This document shows, piece by piece, positions 44,898 to 52,184 of a stretch of DNA of 52,184 nucleotides (position 1 is its first letter; each line of letters starts with the position of its first letter). The translations under genes and the position numbers were made by a program. This DNA comes from a candidate division WOR-3 bacterium (GTDB taxonomy: Bacteria > Hydrothermota > Hydrothermia > Hydrothermales > JAJRUZ01): the NCBI GenBank assembly GCA_039804025.1, contig JBDRZP010000016.1:9331-61514 (forward strand), given 5' to 3'. The notes beneath the pieces are model-generated. The model was not told where the DNA came from. It saw only the letters and a program-made list of their open reading frames with translations, and searched no databases.

Positions 44898-46570
44898 AAA
44901 ACAGTAAAAGAATTAAAAATAAAAAAAATAATGAAATAGAAGGAAAAGAGATTGAACAGATGTTAATTCAGAGTGTTATAGATAGGATTATGGAAAAAGC
45001 CAAAAAAAATAAACAAATAAGACAGGAAGATTTAAATGACCTAACAACCAATTTACCTCCTAATCTTGTTGATGAGGTTATTGAGGCACTATTTGCAGAA
45101 GGAATAGAGATTGTTGAAGAAGATGAAAGAAAAAAAGAAAGAGAGATTGAGGAACCTGAGATTAAGGTAAAGGATGACCCTGTCAAAACTTACTTAAAGC
45201 AGATTTCCAATTTAAGACTTCTGACAAAGGAAGAAGAGGTAGCTCTTGCAAAGACTATTTTTGATTCTAAGGAAAAAATGAAGGAGATTCTTTTTAAAAC
45301 TGATTTTGGGTTAAAAAGATTTGTTTTTTTCCTAAGAAAAGTTAAGGACCTTGAATTGCAGCCTGAGGAAATACTGGAAGTTGATTCAAGCTACTGGACA
45401 AATAAGGTTGTTAACAGAAAAGAAAAGAAGAGAGTACAAAAGGGTATAGAGGAATTTTTGAAATTTTATGAAGATGTTTTTGAAAATAAAAAGAAAAATT
45501 TAAAGGATTTAGATGGGGAAGAAAAAAAAGAACTTGAAAAATTATTTACAAAAATAGTTCCGAAATTCAGTTATGTTCAGGAAAATGTTGATAGATTATA
45601 TGAAGAGATAAAAACCCTTGAAAATTTAAATTTAGAATATAAAAGATTAAAAGAGGAATTAGAGGAAAAGGAGAAAGATAATTCAAATAATGACCCTGTA
45701 ATAAATAAAGTTAAGGAGACATTAAACGTTTTAAAAAATTCAATAAGAGAATATGAAAAGAAACTTGGTTTTTCTTACAAAGAACTTGAAAAAATTAAAG
45801 AAGAAATAGAAAAAGCAAAAGAGGCTTATAATTATGCAAGGAAAAAGATGGTTGAAGGAAATGTTAGATTAGTGATAGGGACTGCTAAGAAGTTTATGAA
45901 TAGGGGAATTGAATTTCTTGATTTAATAGAAGAAGGAAATATTGGTCTTTTAAAAGCTGTAGAAAAATTTGATTACAGAAAAGGTTATAAATTCTCAACA
46001 TATGCTACTTGGTGGATAAGACAGGCAATAACAAGGGCAATTGCTGATAATTCAAGAACTGTAAGAGTTCCTGTTCATATGATAGAAACTTTAACAAAAA
46101 TTTCAAAAGCACAAAAGGATTTCTTACAAACTTACGGAAGAGAACCAACTGTTAGGGAACTTTCAGATATTTTAGGTTTGCCTGAAGAAAAGGTAAAACA
46201 AGCTCTTGATGTTTCCCATCAGCCTCTTTCTCTTGATAAACCTATAGGAAAAGATGAAGAGGGAGTTATGGAAGAGGTAATTGCTGACCAGTTTACAAAA
46301 TCTCCCTCTGAGCTTGCCCGAGAGGCAATTATTAAAAAAACAATTGAAGAAGTTCTATCAACTTTAACAAAGAGAGAACAAAAGGTTATTAAGTTAAGAT
46401 TCGGTCTTGGTAATCATCCACCAATGACACTTGAACAGGTAGGTAGAATATTTGGAGTTACAAGGGAGAGGATAAGACAGATAGAAGCCCAGGCATTAAA
46501 AAAATTGAGACATCCAAAAAGAGCTGAAAAATTAAGATCCCTACTTGAAAAACTGGAAAGAAGAGACTGA
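44888..46570 (+). CDS. rpoD: Primary sigma factor RpoD (sigma-70)
   Basis: RpoD directs RNA polymerase to housekeeping promoters. The 560-residue protein has a lysine-rich region 1.1-like N-terminus, region 1.2 ([20 protein letters not shown]), a non-conserved spacer of about 150 charged residues, region 2 ([20 protein letters not shown] and [19 protein letters not shown]), region 3 and region 4 with the -35-binding helix ([20 protein letters not shown]). The intact regions predict standard TTGACA/TATAAT recognition. An AAGGAGGAAAA ribosome site lies within the end of dnaG. Confidence 0.97.
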   Translation: MSVKNSKRIKNKKNNEIEGKEIEQMLIQSVIDRIMEKAKKNKQIRQEDLNDLTTNLPPNLVDEVIEALFAEGIEIVEEDERKKEREIEEPEIKVKDDPVKTYLKQISNLRLLTKEEEVALAKTIFDSKEKMKEILFKTDFGLKRFVFFLRKVKDLELQPEEILEVDSSYWTNKVVNRKEKKRVQKGIEEFLKFYEDVFENKKKNLKDLDGEEKKELEKLFTKIVPKFSYVQENVDRLYEEIKTLENLNLEYKRLKEELEEKEKDNSNNDPVINKVKETLNVLKNSIREYEKKLGFSYKELEKIKEEIEKAKEAYNYARKKMVEGNVRLVIGTAKKFMNRGIEFLDLIEEGNIGLLKAVEKFDYRKGYKFSTYATWWIRQAITRAIADNSRTVRVPVHMIETLTKISKAQKDFLQTYGREPTVRELSDILGLPEEKVKQALDVSHQPLSLDKPIGKDEEGVMEEVIADQFTKSPSELAREAIIKKTIEEVLSTLTKREQKVIKLRFGLGNHPPMTLEQVGRIFGVTRERIRQIEAQALKKLRHPKRAEKLRSLLEKLERRD

Positions 46571-46596
46571 AAAATATTTTTGAATTATTTTAATTG

Positions 46597-47349
46597 ATGT
46601 TCAACATAACAGGTGTAATAATTTCTCTTGATGCTGAAAATACAATTGAAAAAGCAATTGATTCTCTCTCCTTCTGTGATAAAATAATAGTTGTTGATGG
46701 AGGTTCTAAAGATAATACGATTGATATAGTAAAGAGAAAAAATTGTTTGTTATTTGAAAGAAAATTTGATAATTTCAAAAATCAGAGAGAGTTTGCTCTT
46801 TCAAAAGTAAATTCTGATTGGGTAATTTTCCTTGATGCTGATGAAGTCCTTGAAGATATTCTTATAGAAGAAATTAAAAGAGAAATAAAAAAAAATGAAG
46901 TTGATGGATTATTTTTGAATAGAATTTCTTATTTTCTTGGAAAATTAATATATCATGGAGGATGGTATCCTGATTTTTCTTTAAGGGTTTTTAAAAAAGG
47001 AAAAGCAAGAATTTCTGATAACATTGTTCATGAAAAAGTTTTAATTTACGGAAAAACTAAAAGAATAAAAAAAGGCAGGATTATCCATTATACAGATCCT
47101 GATCTTTTTCATTATTTAAAAAAGTTAAATCTTTACACAGAACTCTCAGCAAGAGAACTTTTTGAAAAAGGTAAAAGAGTGAGTATTTTTGATTTAACCT
47201 TAAGACCTTTTTATTTTTTTGTAAGAATGTATTTTTTAAAACTCGGATTCCTTGATGGATTTCAAGGTTTCATACTTGCTGTATGTTCTGCCTTTCATAC
47301 TTTTATTAAATATGCAAAATTGTGGAATTTGAGAAATAAATTAAGATAA
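46597..47349 (+). CDS. Family 2 glycosyltransferase (WaaE/KdtX-like)
   Basis: The 251-residue protein is a GT-A glycosyltransferase of the type that adds a hexose to lipopolysaccharide or other envelope glycans. It shows ITGVIISLDAENTIEKAIDS at the start, the nucleotide-binding IIVVDGGSKDNT, the DxD-like metal site in IFLDADEVLED, and a following GWYPDFSLRVFKKG segment. The ATG at 46597 is chosen over the TTG one codon upstream. The acceptor cannot be told. It follows rpoD after 26 bases and may be cotranscribed with it. Confidence 0.88.
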   Translation: MFNITGVIISLDAENTIEKAIDSLSFCDKIIVVDGGSKDNTIDIVKRKNCLLFERKFDNFKNQREFALSKVNSDWVIFLDADEVLEDILIEEIKREIKKNEVDGLFLNRISYFLGKLIYHGGWYPDFSLRVFKKGKARISDNIVHEKVLIYGKTKRIKKGRIIHYTDPDLFHYLKKLNLYTELSARELFEKGKRVSIFDLTLRPFYFFVRMYFLKLGFLDGFQGFILAVCSAFHTFIKYAKLWNLRNKLR

Positions 47350-47358
47350 AATTCTTTT

Positions 47359-49050
47359 ATGGAAAAAATAGCAGATATTTTTTTGAGAGGTTACTCCATT
47401 TCAAAAGATCAAATGCTTTCAAGGATAAGGAGGGGAAATACCTTTGAAACTTTCACATATTCGCAGGTTCTTGAAATGATAAAATCTATTGGGGGTTATC
47501 TTAAATCAAAAGGCTTTGTAAAGGGTGATAGAGCAGCAATTTTAGGTGAAAACTGTCCTGAGTGGGGAATTTCTTATTTGGGAATACAATGGGCAGGTGG
47601 AGTTTGTGTTCCTCTTGATGCAAGAGCAAGTCCTTATGACTGGGAGCATTTTATGAGACATTCAGAATGTAAGTTTATTTTTGTGAGTGAAAGATTTGTG
47701 TCTGATATTCTTGAAATAAAAGATAAAATTGAGAGTTTAAAAGGGATAATTTCTTTTCCTAATGGAAAAGAGAGCACTTTTTCTTTTAAAGAAGTTTCTT
47801 TTTTTAAAGAAAAACTTGAATATCCTGCTATAAGAGATGAAAATGAGCTTGCAATAATCCTTTACACATCAGGGACAACAGGAACATCAAAGGGTGTAAT
47901 GCTTTCTCATAAAAATATTATTAGTAACATTGAAGCAGTTTTAAAGGTCTTTGATTTTAATGAAAATGATCATCTTTTTTCTGTTTTGCCTATTCATCAT
48001 GTTTTTGAGGGAACATGTGGTTTTCTTGCACCTTTATATGTAGGGGCAAAAATAACTTATGCAAGGTCTTTAAAGCCAACTGAGCTTCTTGAAGATTTGA
48101 GAGAAACAGAGCCTACAATATTTCTTACAGTGCCATTATTGCTTGAAAAGTTGTTTAATGGTATTCAGAAAAATATAAAAAGCCTTTCACCTGGTAAGAA
48201 GGCTTTCTTTAAGTTTATGTCTCTTTTAACAAATTTTTTAGATCCTATAACAAGAGAGAAAACTTCAAAGATTTTTTTTAAAACAGTAAGGGAGAGAATT
48301 GGGTTTGGAAAGATCAGATATATAATCTCAGGTGGTGCTGCTTTGCCACCATGGGTAGGTAGGGGATTCAAGAAATTAGGATTTCCTATATATCAGGGTT
48401 ATGGTCTTTCAGAAACTTCTCCTGTGGTTTCAGTTAATCCTCCAAAAGGTAAAAATAAAATTGAGTCTGTTGGACCACCTATTCCTGGTGTTGAAGTAAA
48501 AATCATGGATCCTGATGAAAATGGAATTGGTGAAATAGCTGTTAAAGGTGACATTGTTATGTTAGGATATTACAAGGATAAAAAGGCAACAGAAAAAGTT
48601 TTTAAAGATGGTTGGTTTTTAACAGGAGATTTAGGGTATATAGATGAGGATGGTTATATTCATATTACAGGAAGGAAAAAATCAGTTATAGTAACAAAAG
48701 GTGGTAAAAATATATATCCTGAAGAAATAGAAGAAAAATTACTTGAATCTCCTTTTATTAAAGAATGCATTGTTCTGGCAAAAATTCACCCAAAAACTAA
48801 AACAGAAATTATACATGCTATAATATACCCCAATTATGAGGAAATTGATAGTAGAGCAAAAGAACTAAATGTTGATGTTACTGAAGATTTGGTAAGGGAA
48901 TGGATTGAAAAAGAGATAGAAGAAGTGAATAAAAAACTTGCTGATTATAAAAAGATAAGATCCTTTTCCCTGAGAGATGAGGAGTTTCCAAAAACAACAA
49001 CACAGAAAATAAAAAGATATCTATTTGAGGAGGGGGGTATTGAAATTTAA
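47359..49050 (+). CDS. Long-chain acyl-CoA synthetase (AMP-forming)
   Basis: The 563-residue enzyme of the ANL superfamily activates a fatty acid to acyl-AMP and then acyl-CoA. The P-loop-like motif is IILYTSGTTGTSKGVMLSHK, the A5 motif is YQGYGLSETSPVVSVNP and the hinge region is FLTGDLGYIDEDGYIHITGR, with the catalytic Lys in TTTQKIKRYLF. This is the FadD/long-chain type rather than acetyl-CoA synthetase. No signal peptide or membrane segment is present. It precedes the OmpA/MotB-like gene, whose ribosome site lies in its 3' end. Confidence 0.93.
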   Translation: MEKIADIFLRGYSISKDQMLSRIRRGNTFETFTYSQVLEMIKSIGGYLKSKGFVKGDRAAILGENCPEWGISYLGIQWAGGVCVPLDARASPYDWEHFMRHSECKFIFVSERFVSDILEIKDKIESLKGIISFPNGKESTFSFKEVSFFKEKLEYPAIRDENELAIILYTSGTTGTSKGVMLSHKNIISNIEAVLKVFDFNENDHLFSVLPIHHVFEGTCGFLAPLYVGAKITYARSLKPTELLEDLRETEPTIFLTVPLLLEKLFNGIQKNIKSLSPGKKAFFKFMSLLTNFLDPITREKTSKIFFKTVRERIGFGKIRYIISGGAALPPWVGRGFKKLGFPIYQGYGLSETSPVVSVNPPKGKNKIESVGPPIPGVEVKIMDPDENGIGEIAVKGDIVMLGYYKDKKATEKVFKDGWFLTGDLGYIDEDGYIHITGRKKSVIVTKGGKNIYPEEIEEKLLESPFIKECIVLAKIHPKTKTEIIHAIIYPNYEEIDSRAKELNVDVTEDLVREWIEKEIEEVNKKLADYKKIRSFSLRDEEFPKTTTQKIKRYLFEEGGIEI

Positions 49051-49672
49051 AAATATTTTATTGTTTTTAATATTTCTAATTCTCATCTCTTTATTGATAT
49101 TCGGTTATTTTTTTGTAGTTGTCCCTTTACAGCTTGAAAATAAGGATTTAAAAAGGGAAAATGAATTTTTAGTTTTAAAAATTTCAAAAGAATTGGAAAA
49201 TCTAAATCCTATGAAAAAAGATACATTTTCTCTTAATTTACCGGAACCTCTTCTAAAGGCAAAAGAGGAGCTATCAAAAGAATTTAAAGTAATATCAGAG
49301 GGGAGTTTGATGAAAGTGATAATTCCAACTGATGAAATCTTTTTACCAGGTAATTATGTGATTTCAAAACAGGGTGAAGAAAAGCTTTCTAAACTTGCCA
49401 AAATTATAAAGGAATTTCCTTATAAAGAATTGGAAATTCAGGTCCATACCGACAATATTCCTGTTCAAACGAAAAAGGATTTATTTCCAACAAACTGGGA
49501 GCTATCAGCAAGAAGAGGAACCGAGATTGTAAGATTTTTAATCACAAAAGAGAATATACCACCTGAAAGAATTTATACTTCCGCTTTTGGAGACTCAAGA
49601 CCTTTGGTTAATGAAAACACAAAAGAAGCAAGAGAGAAGAACAGAAGAGCAGAATTTATAATAAAATTCTGA
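49040..49672 (+). CDS. Membrane-anchored OmpA/MotB-like peptidoglycan-binding protein
   Basis: The protein has one N-terminal transmembrane helix (ILLFLIFLILISLLIFGYF), a short coiled coil (LENKDLKRENEFL) and a C-terminal OmpA-like domain. The HTDNIPVQT, TNWELSARRGTEIV and AFGDSRPLVNENTKEAREKN segments match MotB/OmpA peptidoglycan-binding domains. The start is taken as TTG at 49040 because AGGAGGGGGG lies at 49029-49037 at good spacing; an earlier TTG at 49025 is in frame. No motA or exbB partner lies next to it, so a structural envelope anchor is as likely as a motor stator. It overlaps the acyl-CoA ligase 3' end by 11 bases. Confidence 0.88.
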   Translation: MKFKNILLFLIFLILISLLIFGYFFVVVPLQLENKDLKRENEFLVLKISKELENLNPMKKDTFSLNLPEPLLKAKEELSKEFKVISEGSLMKVIIPTDEIFLPGNYVISKQGEEKLSKLAKIIKEFPYKELEIQVHTDNIPVQTKKDLFPTNWELSARRGTEIVRFLITKENIPPERIYTSAFGDSRPLVNENTKEAREKNRRAEFIIKF

Positions 49673-49673
49673 A

Positions 49674-50315
49674 ATGTTTGATATTGTAAACCTTTTGATT
49701 TTTTTACCTGGAATTTTAATAGCACTTACAATACATGAGTTTTCGCATGCTTTAGTTGCATACAAATTAGGTGATCCTACAGCGAAATTTTCAGGAAGGT
49801 TAACTTTAAATCCACTTTCCCATATTGATCCTCTTGGTTTTATATTTTTATTTCTTGTTCACATTGGATGGGCGAAACCTGTTCCTGTTGATCCCTTTTA
49901 TTTTAAAAACCCTGAAAAGGATATGGCGAAGGTTGCAATTTGGGGTCCTCTTTCCAATTTAATTCTTGCCTTTATAATTTCCCTTATTTTGAGAATCTTC
50001 TTTCTTTTTCCTTTTACAGAAAATCTTTTTTTATTTTATCTTTATAAAATTTTTCTCTCAGCTTATGTAATAAACTTGATTCTTGCTTTTTTTAATTTAT
50101 TGCCCATACCTCCTTTAGATGGTTCAAAAATTCTTATACTTTTTTTACCCTTTGAATGGAAATTAAGATATAAGGAGATTGAGCCTTATGGATTTTTTTT
50201 ACTTGCAGGGCTTATATTTATTTCAAGTTTTTTGAGAATACCCTTATTTGAAATTTTAGTTTTTTTACCTGCCAGTTTGGTTTCCCGTCTTTTTCTTGGA
50301 ATGAGTCCTTTTTAA
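49674..50315 (+). CDS. Site-2 protease family (M50) membrane metalloprotease
   Basis: The 213-residue integral membrane protein has the zinc motif HEFSH in LTIHEFSHALVAYKLGD and the second conserved site NLLPIPPLDGSKIL, as in the short YwhC-type M50 family. About five transmembrane helices are predicted. The LNPLSHIDPLG segment is also typical. These proteases cut membrane-embedded substrates. The substrate is unknown and no PDZ domain is present. The gene begins one base after the OmpA-like stop and is convergent with the umuC-like gene, with 3 bases between the stops. Confidence 0.92.
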   Translation: MFDIVNLLIFLPGILIALTIHEFSHALVAYKLGDPTAKFSGRLTLNPLSHIDPLGFIFLFLVHIGWAKPVPVDPFYFKNPEKDMAKVAIWGPLSNLILAFIISLILRIFFLFPFTENLFLFYLYKIFLSAYVINLILAFFNLLPIPPLDGSKILILFLPFEWKLRYKEIEPYGFFLLAGLIFISSFLRIPLFEILVFLPASLVSRLFLGMSPF

Positions 50316-50318
50316 TAT

Positions 50319-51575
50319 TTATAAAACTTTTACCCCTTTTATCTCTTCCCATCTTGTTGTATACCTTCTTGATCTATAAATTTGTTTCATGTCCCATTTT
50401 TTTGTTATAAATTCTCCAGCAAGATAAATGGTTTCTCTTCCAAATATTTTATTTATTTTATCTATAGTAAAAATTATCTTTTTCTTTTTTTCAGTAAAAG
50501 TGAATTTGTCAGAAAATATGTTTTTTATTTTTTTCTCATCCTTTATAAGTCCGCAAAAGTAAATACCTGCTTTTTTATATTTGATTCCTTCTTTAAAAAT
50601 TATTTTTAAAACTTTTTCAGCAAATTTAACAAGATCCGGTGTATAAGCTGTTGGAGATGGTAAATTTATTCCCATATCTTTAAAATAAAAATTTTTTTCA
50701 AAGGGGGAGCTCATTATAAAGATATGAAGTTTAGAGGCAAGAAGGTTTTCGCTTCTTAATCTTTCTGCTGCTACTGATATAAGGTATGTAATTGCTTCCT
50801 TTAGTTCTTCAAATTTTTCTATTTTTTCTCCAAAGGTTCTTGACGAACTTATACCTTTTCTTTCTAAATTTTCTTCTATTTCAAAACATTTTATTCCTTT
50901 AATTTCTTTAAGTATTTTTAATCCTCTGAGAGTGAGGTTTTTTCTTACCCATTCCTCATTCAAATTTTTAAATTGATAGGCATTAAAAATTCCTTTTTCT
51001 CTTAAAAATTTTGCTGATACAGGTCCTATTCCCCATATATCTTCCACATCTATTTTCTTTAATAATTCATCTTTTTCAGGATGATTTATTATATTAAAAA
51101 TTTTTTTATTTTCATTTTTTTTGGCAAATTTTAGAGCAATTTTTGCAAGAACCTTTGTTTCACCTATTCCTATGGAAACAGGAATTTTTACCCATTTTTC
51201 AATTTTTTCTTTAATATTTTTTAAAAACTCTTCTTTATTTTCAATTCCTTCAAGGTCAATAAAGGCTTCATCAATAGAATAAACTTCTATTTTTTTTGCA
51301 AAACTTTTTATTATTCCCATTACCCTATTTGAAATTTCTTCATAAAGGGTGTAGTTTGATGAGAATAAAAAGATATTATTTTTTTCAATTATATTCTTAT
51401 ATTTAAAATAAGGAGCACCCATTGGAATACCCATTTCCTTAACTTCCTTTGACCTTGCTATTATGCAGCCATCGTTATTTGAAAGAACAATACATGGAAC
51501 TTTTTTAAGATCAGGTCTAAAGATTCTTTCACAGGAAACATAAAAATTATCACAATCAATAACACCTATAGCCAT
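50319..51575 (-). CDS. umuC: UmuC-like Y-family DNA polymerase
   Basis: The 418-residue protein is a translesion polymerase of the UmuC (Pol V catalytic subunit) type. The palm motifs are DCDNFYVSCERIF (metal Asp at 7) and VYSIDEAFIDLEG (Asp102-Glu103). IVLSNNDGCIIARSKEVK and the GIGPVSAKFLREKG helix-hairpin-helix follow. The C-terminal tail with IYRSRRYTTRW matches the DUF4113 end of UmuC rather than DinB. It is cotranscribed with, and starts one base after, an atypical UmuD-like gene, which suggests a working Pol V-type complex. Confidence 0.94.
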   Translation of the reverse strand: MAIGVIDCDNFYVSCERIFRPDLKKVPCIVLSNNDGCIIARSKEVKEMGIPMGAPYFKYKNIIEKNNIFLFSSNYTLYEEISNRVMGIIKSFAKKIEVYSIDEAFIDLEGIENKEEFLKNIKEKIEKWVKIPVSIGIGETKVLAKIALKFAKKNENKKIFNIINHPEKDELLKKIDVEDIWGIGPVSAKFLREKGIFNAYQFKNLNEEWVRKNLTLRGLKILKEIKGIKCFEIEENLERKGISSSRTFGEKIEKFEELKEAITYLISVAAERLRSENLLASKLHIFIMSSPFEKNFYFKDMGINLPSPTAYTPDLVKFAEKVLKIIFKEGIKYKKAGIYFCGLIKDEKKIKNIFSDKFTFTEKKKKIIFTIDKINKIFGRETIYLAGEFITKKWDMKQIYRSRRYTTRWEEIKGVKVL

Positions 51576-51576
51576 T

Positions 51577-51939
51577 TTAAAGCTTCCTTATTAGAAAAGT
51601 TATAATACCAAAAACTTCAAACTCAATGTTTTCTTTTATTTCTTCCTTTATACTTTTTGAAATAAAAAATTTTTTACCTTTTTCTTTTATAATTCTTCCT
51701 ATTACAAAATCACCTTTAAATTCTGCCACAATTAATCTATTTTCAAATTTTTCAATTGATGCATCCACAACAATTATATCACCCTTTTTAATACCCTCCC
51801 TTTCAAAATCTTCTTCTACTCTCATAAAGAAAGTGGAAAAGGGATTTGAAACTATAAATTTATTTAAATCAAGAGGCTTTTCTTCATAATCCCTTGCAGG
51901 TGAAGGAAAACCAGTATAAATAACTTTTAGTTTTTCCAT
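51577..51939 (-). CDS. UmuD-like S24-family protein lacking the autocleavage residues
   Basis: The 120-residue protein aligns with the part of UmuD that remains after self-cleavage (UmuD'). It starts nine residues before the usual Cys-Gly cut, which here is Thr9-Gly10 in IYTGFPSPARDY, so the removable arm is essentially absent. The catalytic Ser of the GDSM motif is replaced (VEEDFEREG, Phe45) and the Lys of FTVKRL is Gly81 (DFVIGRI). The rest of the fold is kept, including KPLDLNKFIVSNPFSTFF and GDIIVVDASI. It may be a permanently active UmuD' form, partner to the adjacent umuC. It is divergent from an XRE regulator gene with two palindromic sites between them. Confidence 0.82.
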   Translation of the reverse strand: MEKLKVIYTGFPSPARDYEEKPLDLNKFIVSNPFSTFFMRVEEDFEREGIKKGDIIVVDASIEKFENRLIVAEFKGDFVIGRIIKEKGKKFFISKSIKEEIKENIEFEVFGIITFLIRKL

Positions 51940-51951
51940 ATTTTAATTTTA

Positions 51952-51964
51952 ATCCAAATTGGAT
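51952..51964. promoter_or_regulatory. Palindromic operator copy 1
   Basis: ATCCAAATTGGAT is a near-perfect 13-base palindrome (ATCCAA, one central base, TTGGAT) 12 bases upstream of the UmuD-like start. A second copy lies 29 bases away centre to centre, and the flanks are shared (TTAATCC and TTGGATAAAT). It is probably bound by the divergent XRE regulator. Confidence 0.72.
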
Positions 51965-51980
51965 AAATAAAATCAAATTA

Positions 51981-51993
51981 ATCCGAATTGGAT
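51981..51993. promoter_or_regulatory. Palindromic operator copy 2
   Basis: ATCCGAATTGGAT differs from copy 1 by one base and lies 31 bases upstream of the XRE ATG, about where a -35 element would be for the TATAAT at 52013-52018. Binding here could block transcription of the regulator, while copy 1 lies at the UmuD-like promoter. Confidence 0.72.
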
Positions 51994-52012
51994 AAATTTA
52001 AATTTTTTACTA

Positions 52013-52018
52013 TATAAT
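52013..52018 (+). promoter_or_regulatory. Probable -10 element of the XRE gene
   Basis: TATAAT ends 5 bases before the ATG at 52024, so the transcript would have almost no leader. No TTGACA-like -35 stands out; the TTGGAT half of operator copy 2 (51988-51993) is at a 19-base spacing. The assignment is tentative. Confidence 0.45.
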
Positions 52019-52023
52019 TAAGA

Positions 52024-52184
52024 ATGGATATTATTGGGAAAAAAATAAGGGAATTGAGGGAAAATAAAGGTTTGACGCAGAAGGAGTTTGCTTCTTTGCT
52101 TGGTTATAAGTTGCTAACGGTTTCAAGGTGGGAGAGGGGAGAGAGGAAGCCCTCTTTTTCTGATTTAAAGAAGCTTTCTGATAT
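52024..52184 (+). CDS. XRE-family helix-turn-helix regulator, C-terminus cut by window edge
   Basis: About 53 codons are visible. The sequence IGKKIRELRENKGLTQKEFA followed by SLLGYKLLTVSRWERGERKP is a standard HTH_3 (lambda Cro/CI-like) domain, with helix 2 at TQKEFASLLG and recognition helix near LLTVSRWERG. The rest of the protein is beyond the edge, so it is not known whether an S24 self-cleaving domain or a metallopeptidase partner site follows. It is divergent from the umuDC-like pair across 84 bases that hold two palindromic sites, the usual layout of a repressor controlling both its own gene and its neighbour. Confidence 0.85.
   Translation, partial: MDIIGKKIRELRENKGLTQKEFASLLGYKLLTVSRWERGERKPSFSDLKKLSD

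Overview
The window is an AT-rich, gene-dense bacterial chromosome segment of about 52 kb. The genes are short on spacing: many overlap by 1-40 bases, and convergent genes sit almost end to end. Arginine is mostly AGA/AGG and the proteins are rich in Lys, Glu and Ile. Two tandem GWxTD-domain proteins, a secreted Asp-box protein with a Por-type (T9SS-like) C-terminal tail, DUF763, a MEMO1-family protein and an archaeal-type glucose/mannose-phosphate isomerase together suggest a thermophilic member of the FCB-side candidate phyla (WOR-3/Stahlbacteria/Hydrothermae-like). That placement is inference from gene content, not from a phylogeny. No rRNA, tRNA, CRISPR array, insertion sequence or prophage was found.

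Layout. 1-4.9 kb (minus strand): lon (cut by the left edge), hsp20, an M28/DUF4910-type peptidase, and a coiled-coil DUF3782/PD-(D/E)XK-like protein. 4.9-6.0 kb: a decayed region holding remains of a TlpA/thioredoxin-like gene. 6.0-8.1 kb: the secreted Asp-box protein. 8.2-14.1 kb: miaB facing a minus-strand run of valS, phosphoglucose/phosphomannose isomerase and a sugar nucleotidyltransferase. 14.1-19.6 kb: ccdA, a small membrane protein, two GWxTD proteins, murJ and scpB. 19.6-24.5 kb: DUF72 protein, fumarase beta subunit, a LolA-like protein, a LutA/LutB-like iron-sulfur pair (LutB carries a LutC-like tail) and comF. 24.5-36.1 kb: one plus-strand run with two thiolase-like proteins, two DUF35 proteins, hslU, a MEMO1-family protein, a 1036-residue chemoreceptor-like coiled coil fused to a family-5 solute-binding domain, DUF763, dtd and a biotin-type carboxyltransferase. 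36.1-47.3 kb: grpE-dnaK-dnaJ-rsmE-HIT-rpsU-mutS2-dnaG-rpoD and a glycosyltransferase, joining the DnaK chaperone set to the classic rpsU-dnaG-rpoD group. 47.4-50.3 kb: acyl-CoA ligase, OmpA/MotB-like protein and a site-2 protease. 50.3-52.2 kb: a umuDC-like pair facing a truncated XRE regulator across two copies of a palindromic operator.

Proteostasis is strongly represented (Lon, Hsp20, HslU, GrpE/DnaK/DnaJ), as is housekeeping information processing. The observations most worth following are: (1) the chemoreceptor-tip-like coiled coil joined to a solute-binding domain with no visible signal peptide or membrane segment; (2) a UmuD-like protein that starts about where UmuD is normally cleaved and has lost the Ser/Lys dyad, apparently controlled by an XRE repressor at twin operators; and (3) a pair of thiolase-like proteins lacking the usual catalytic histidines (one also lacks the nucleophilic Cys), each in register with a DUF35 protein.
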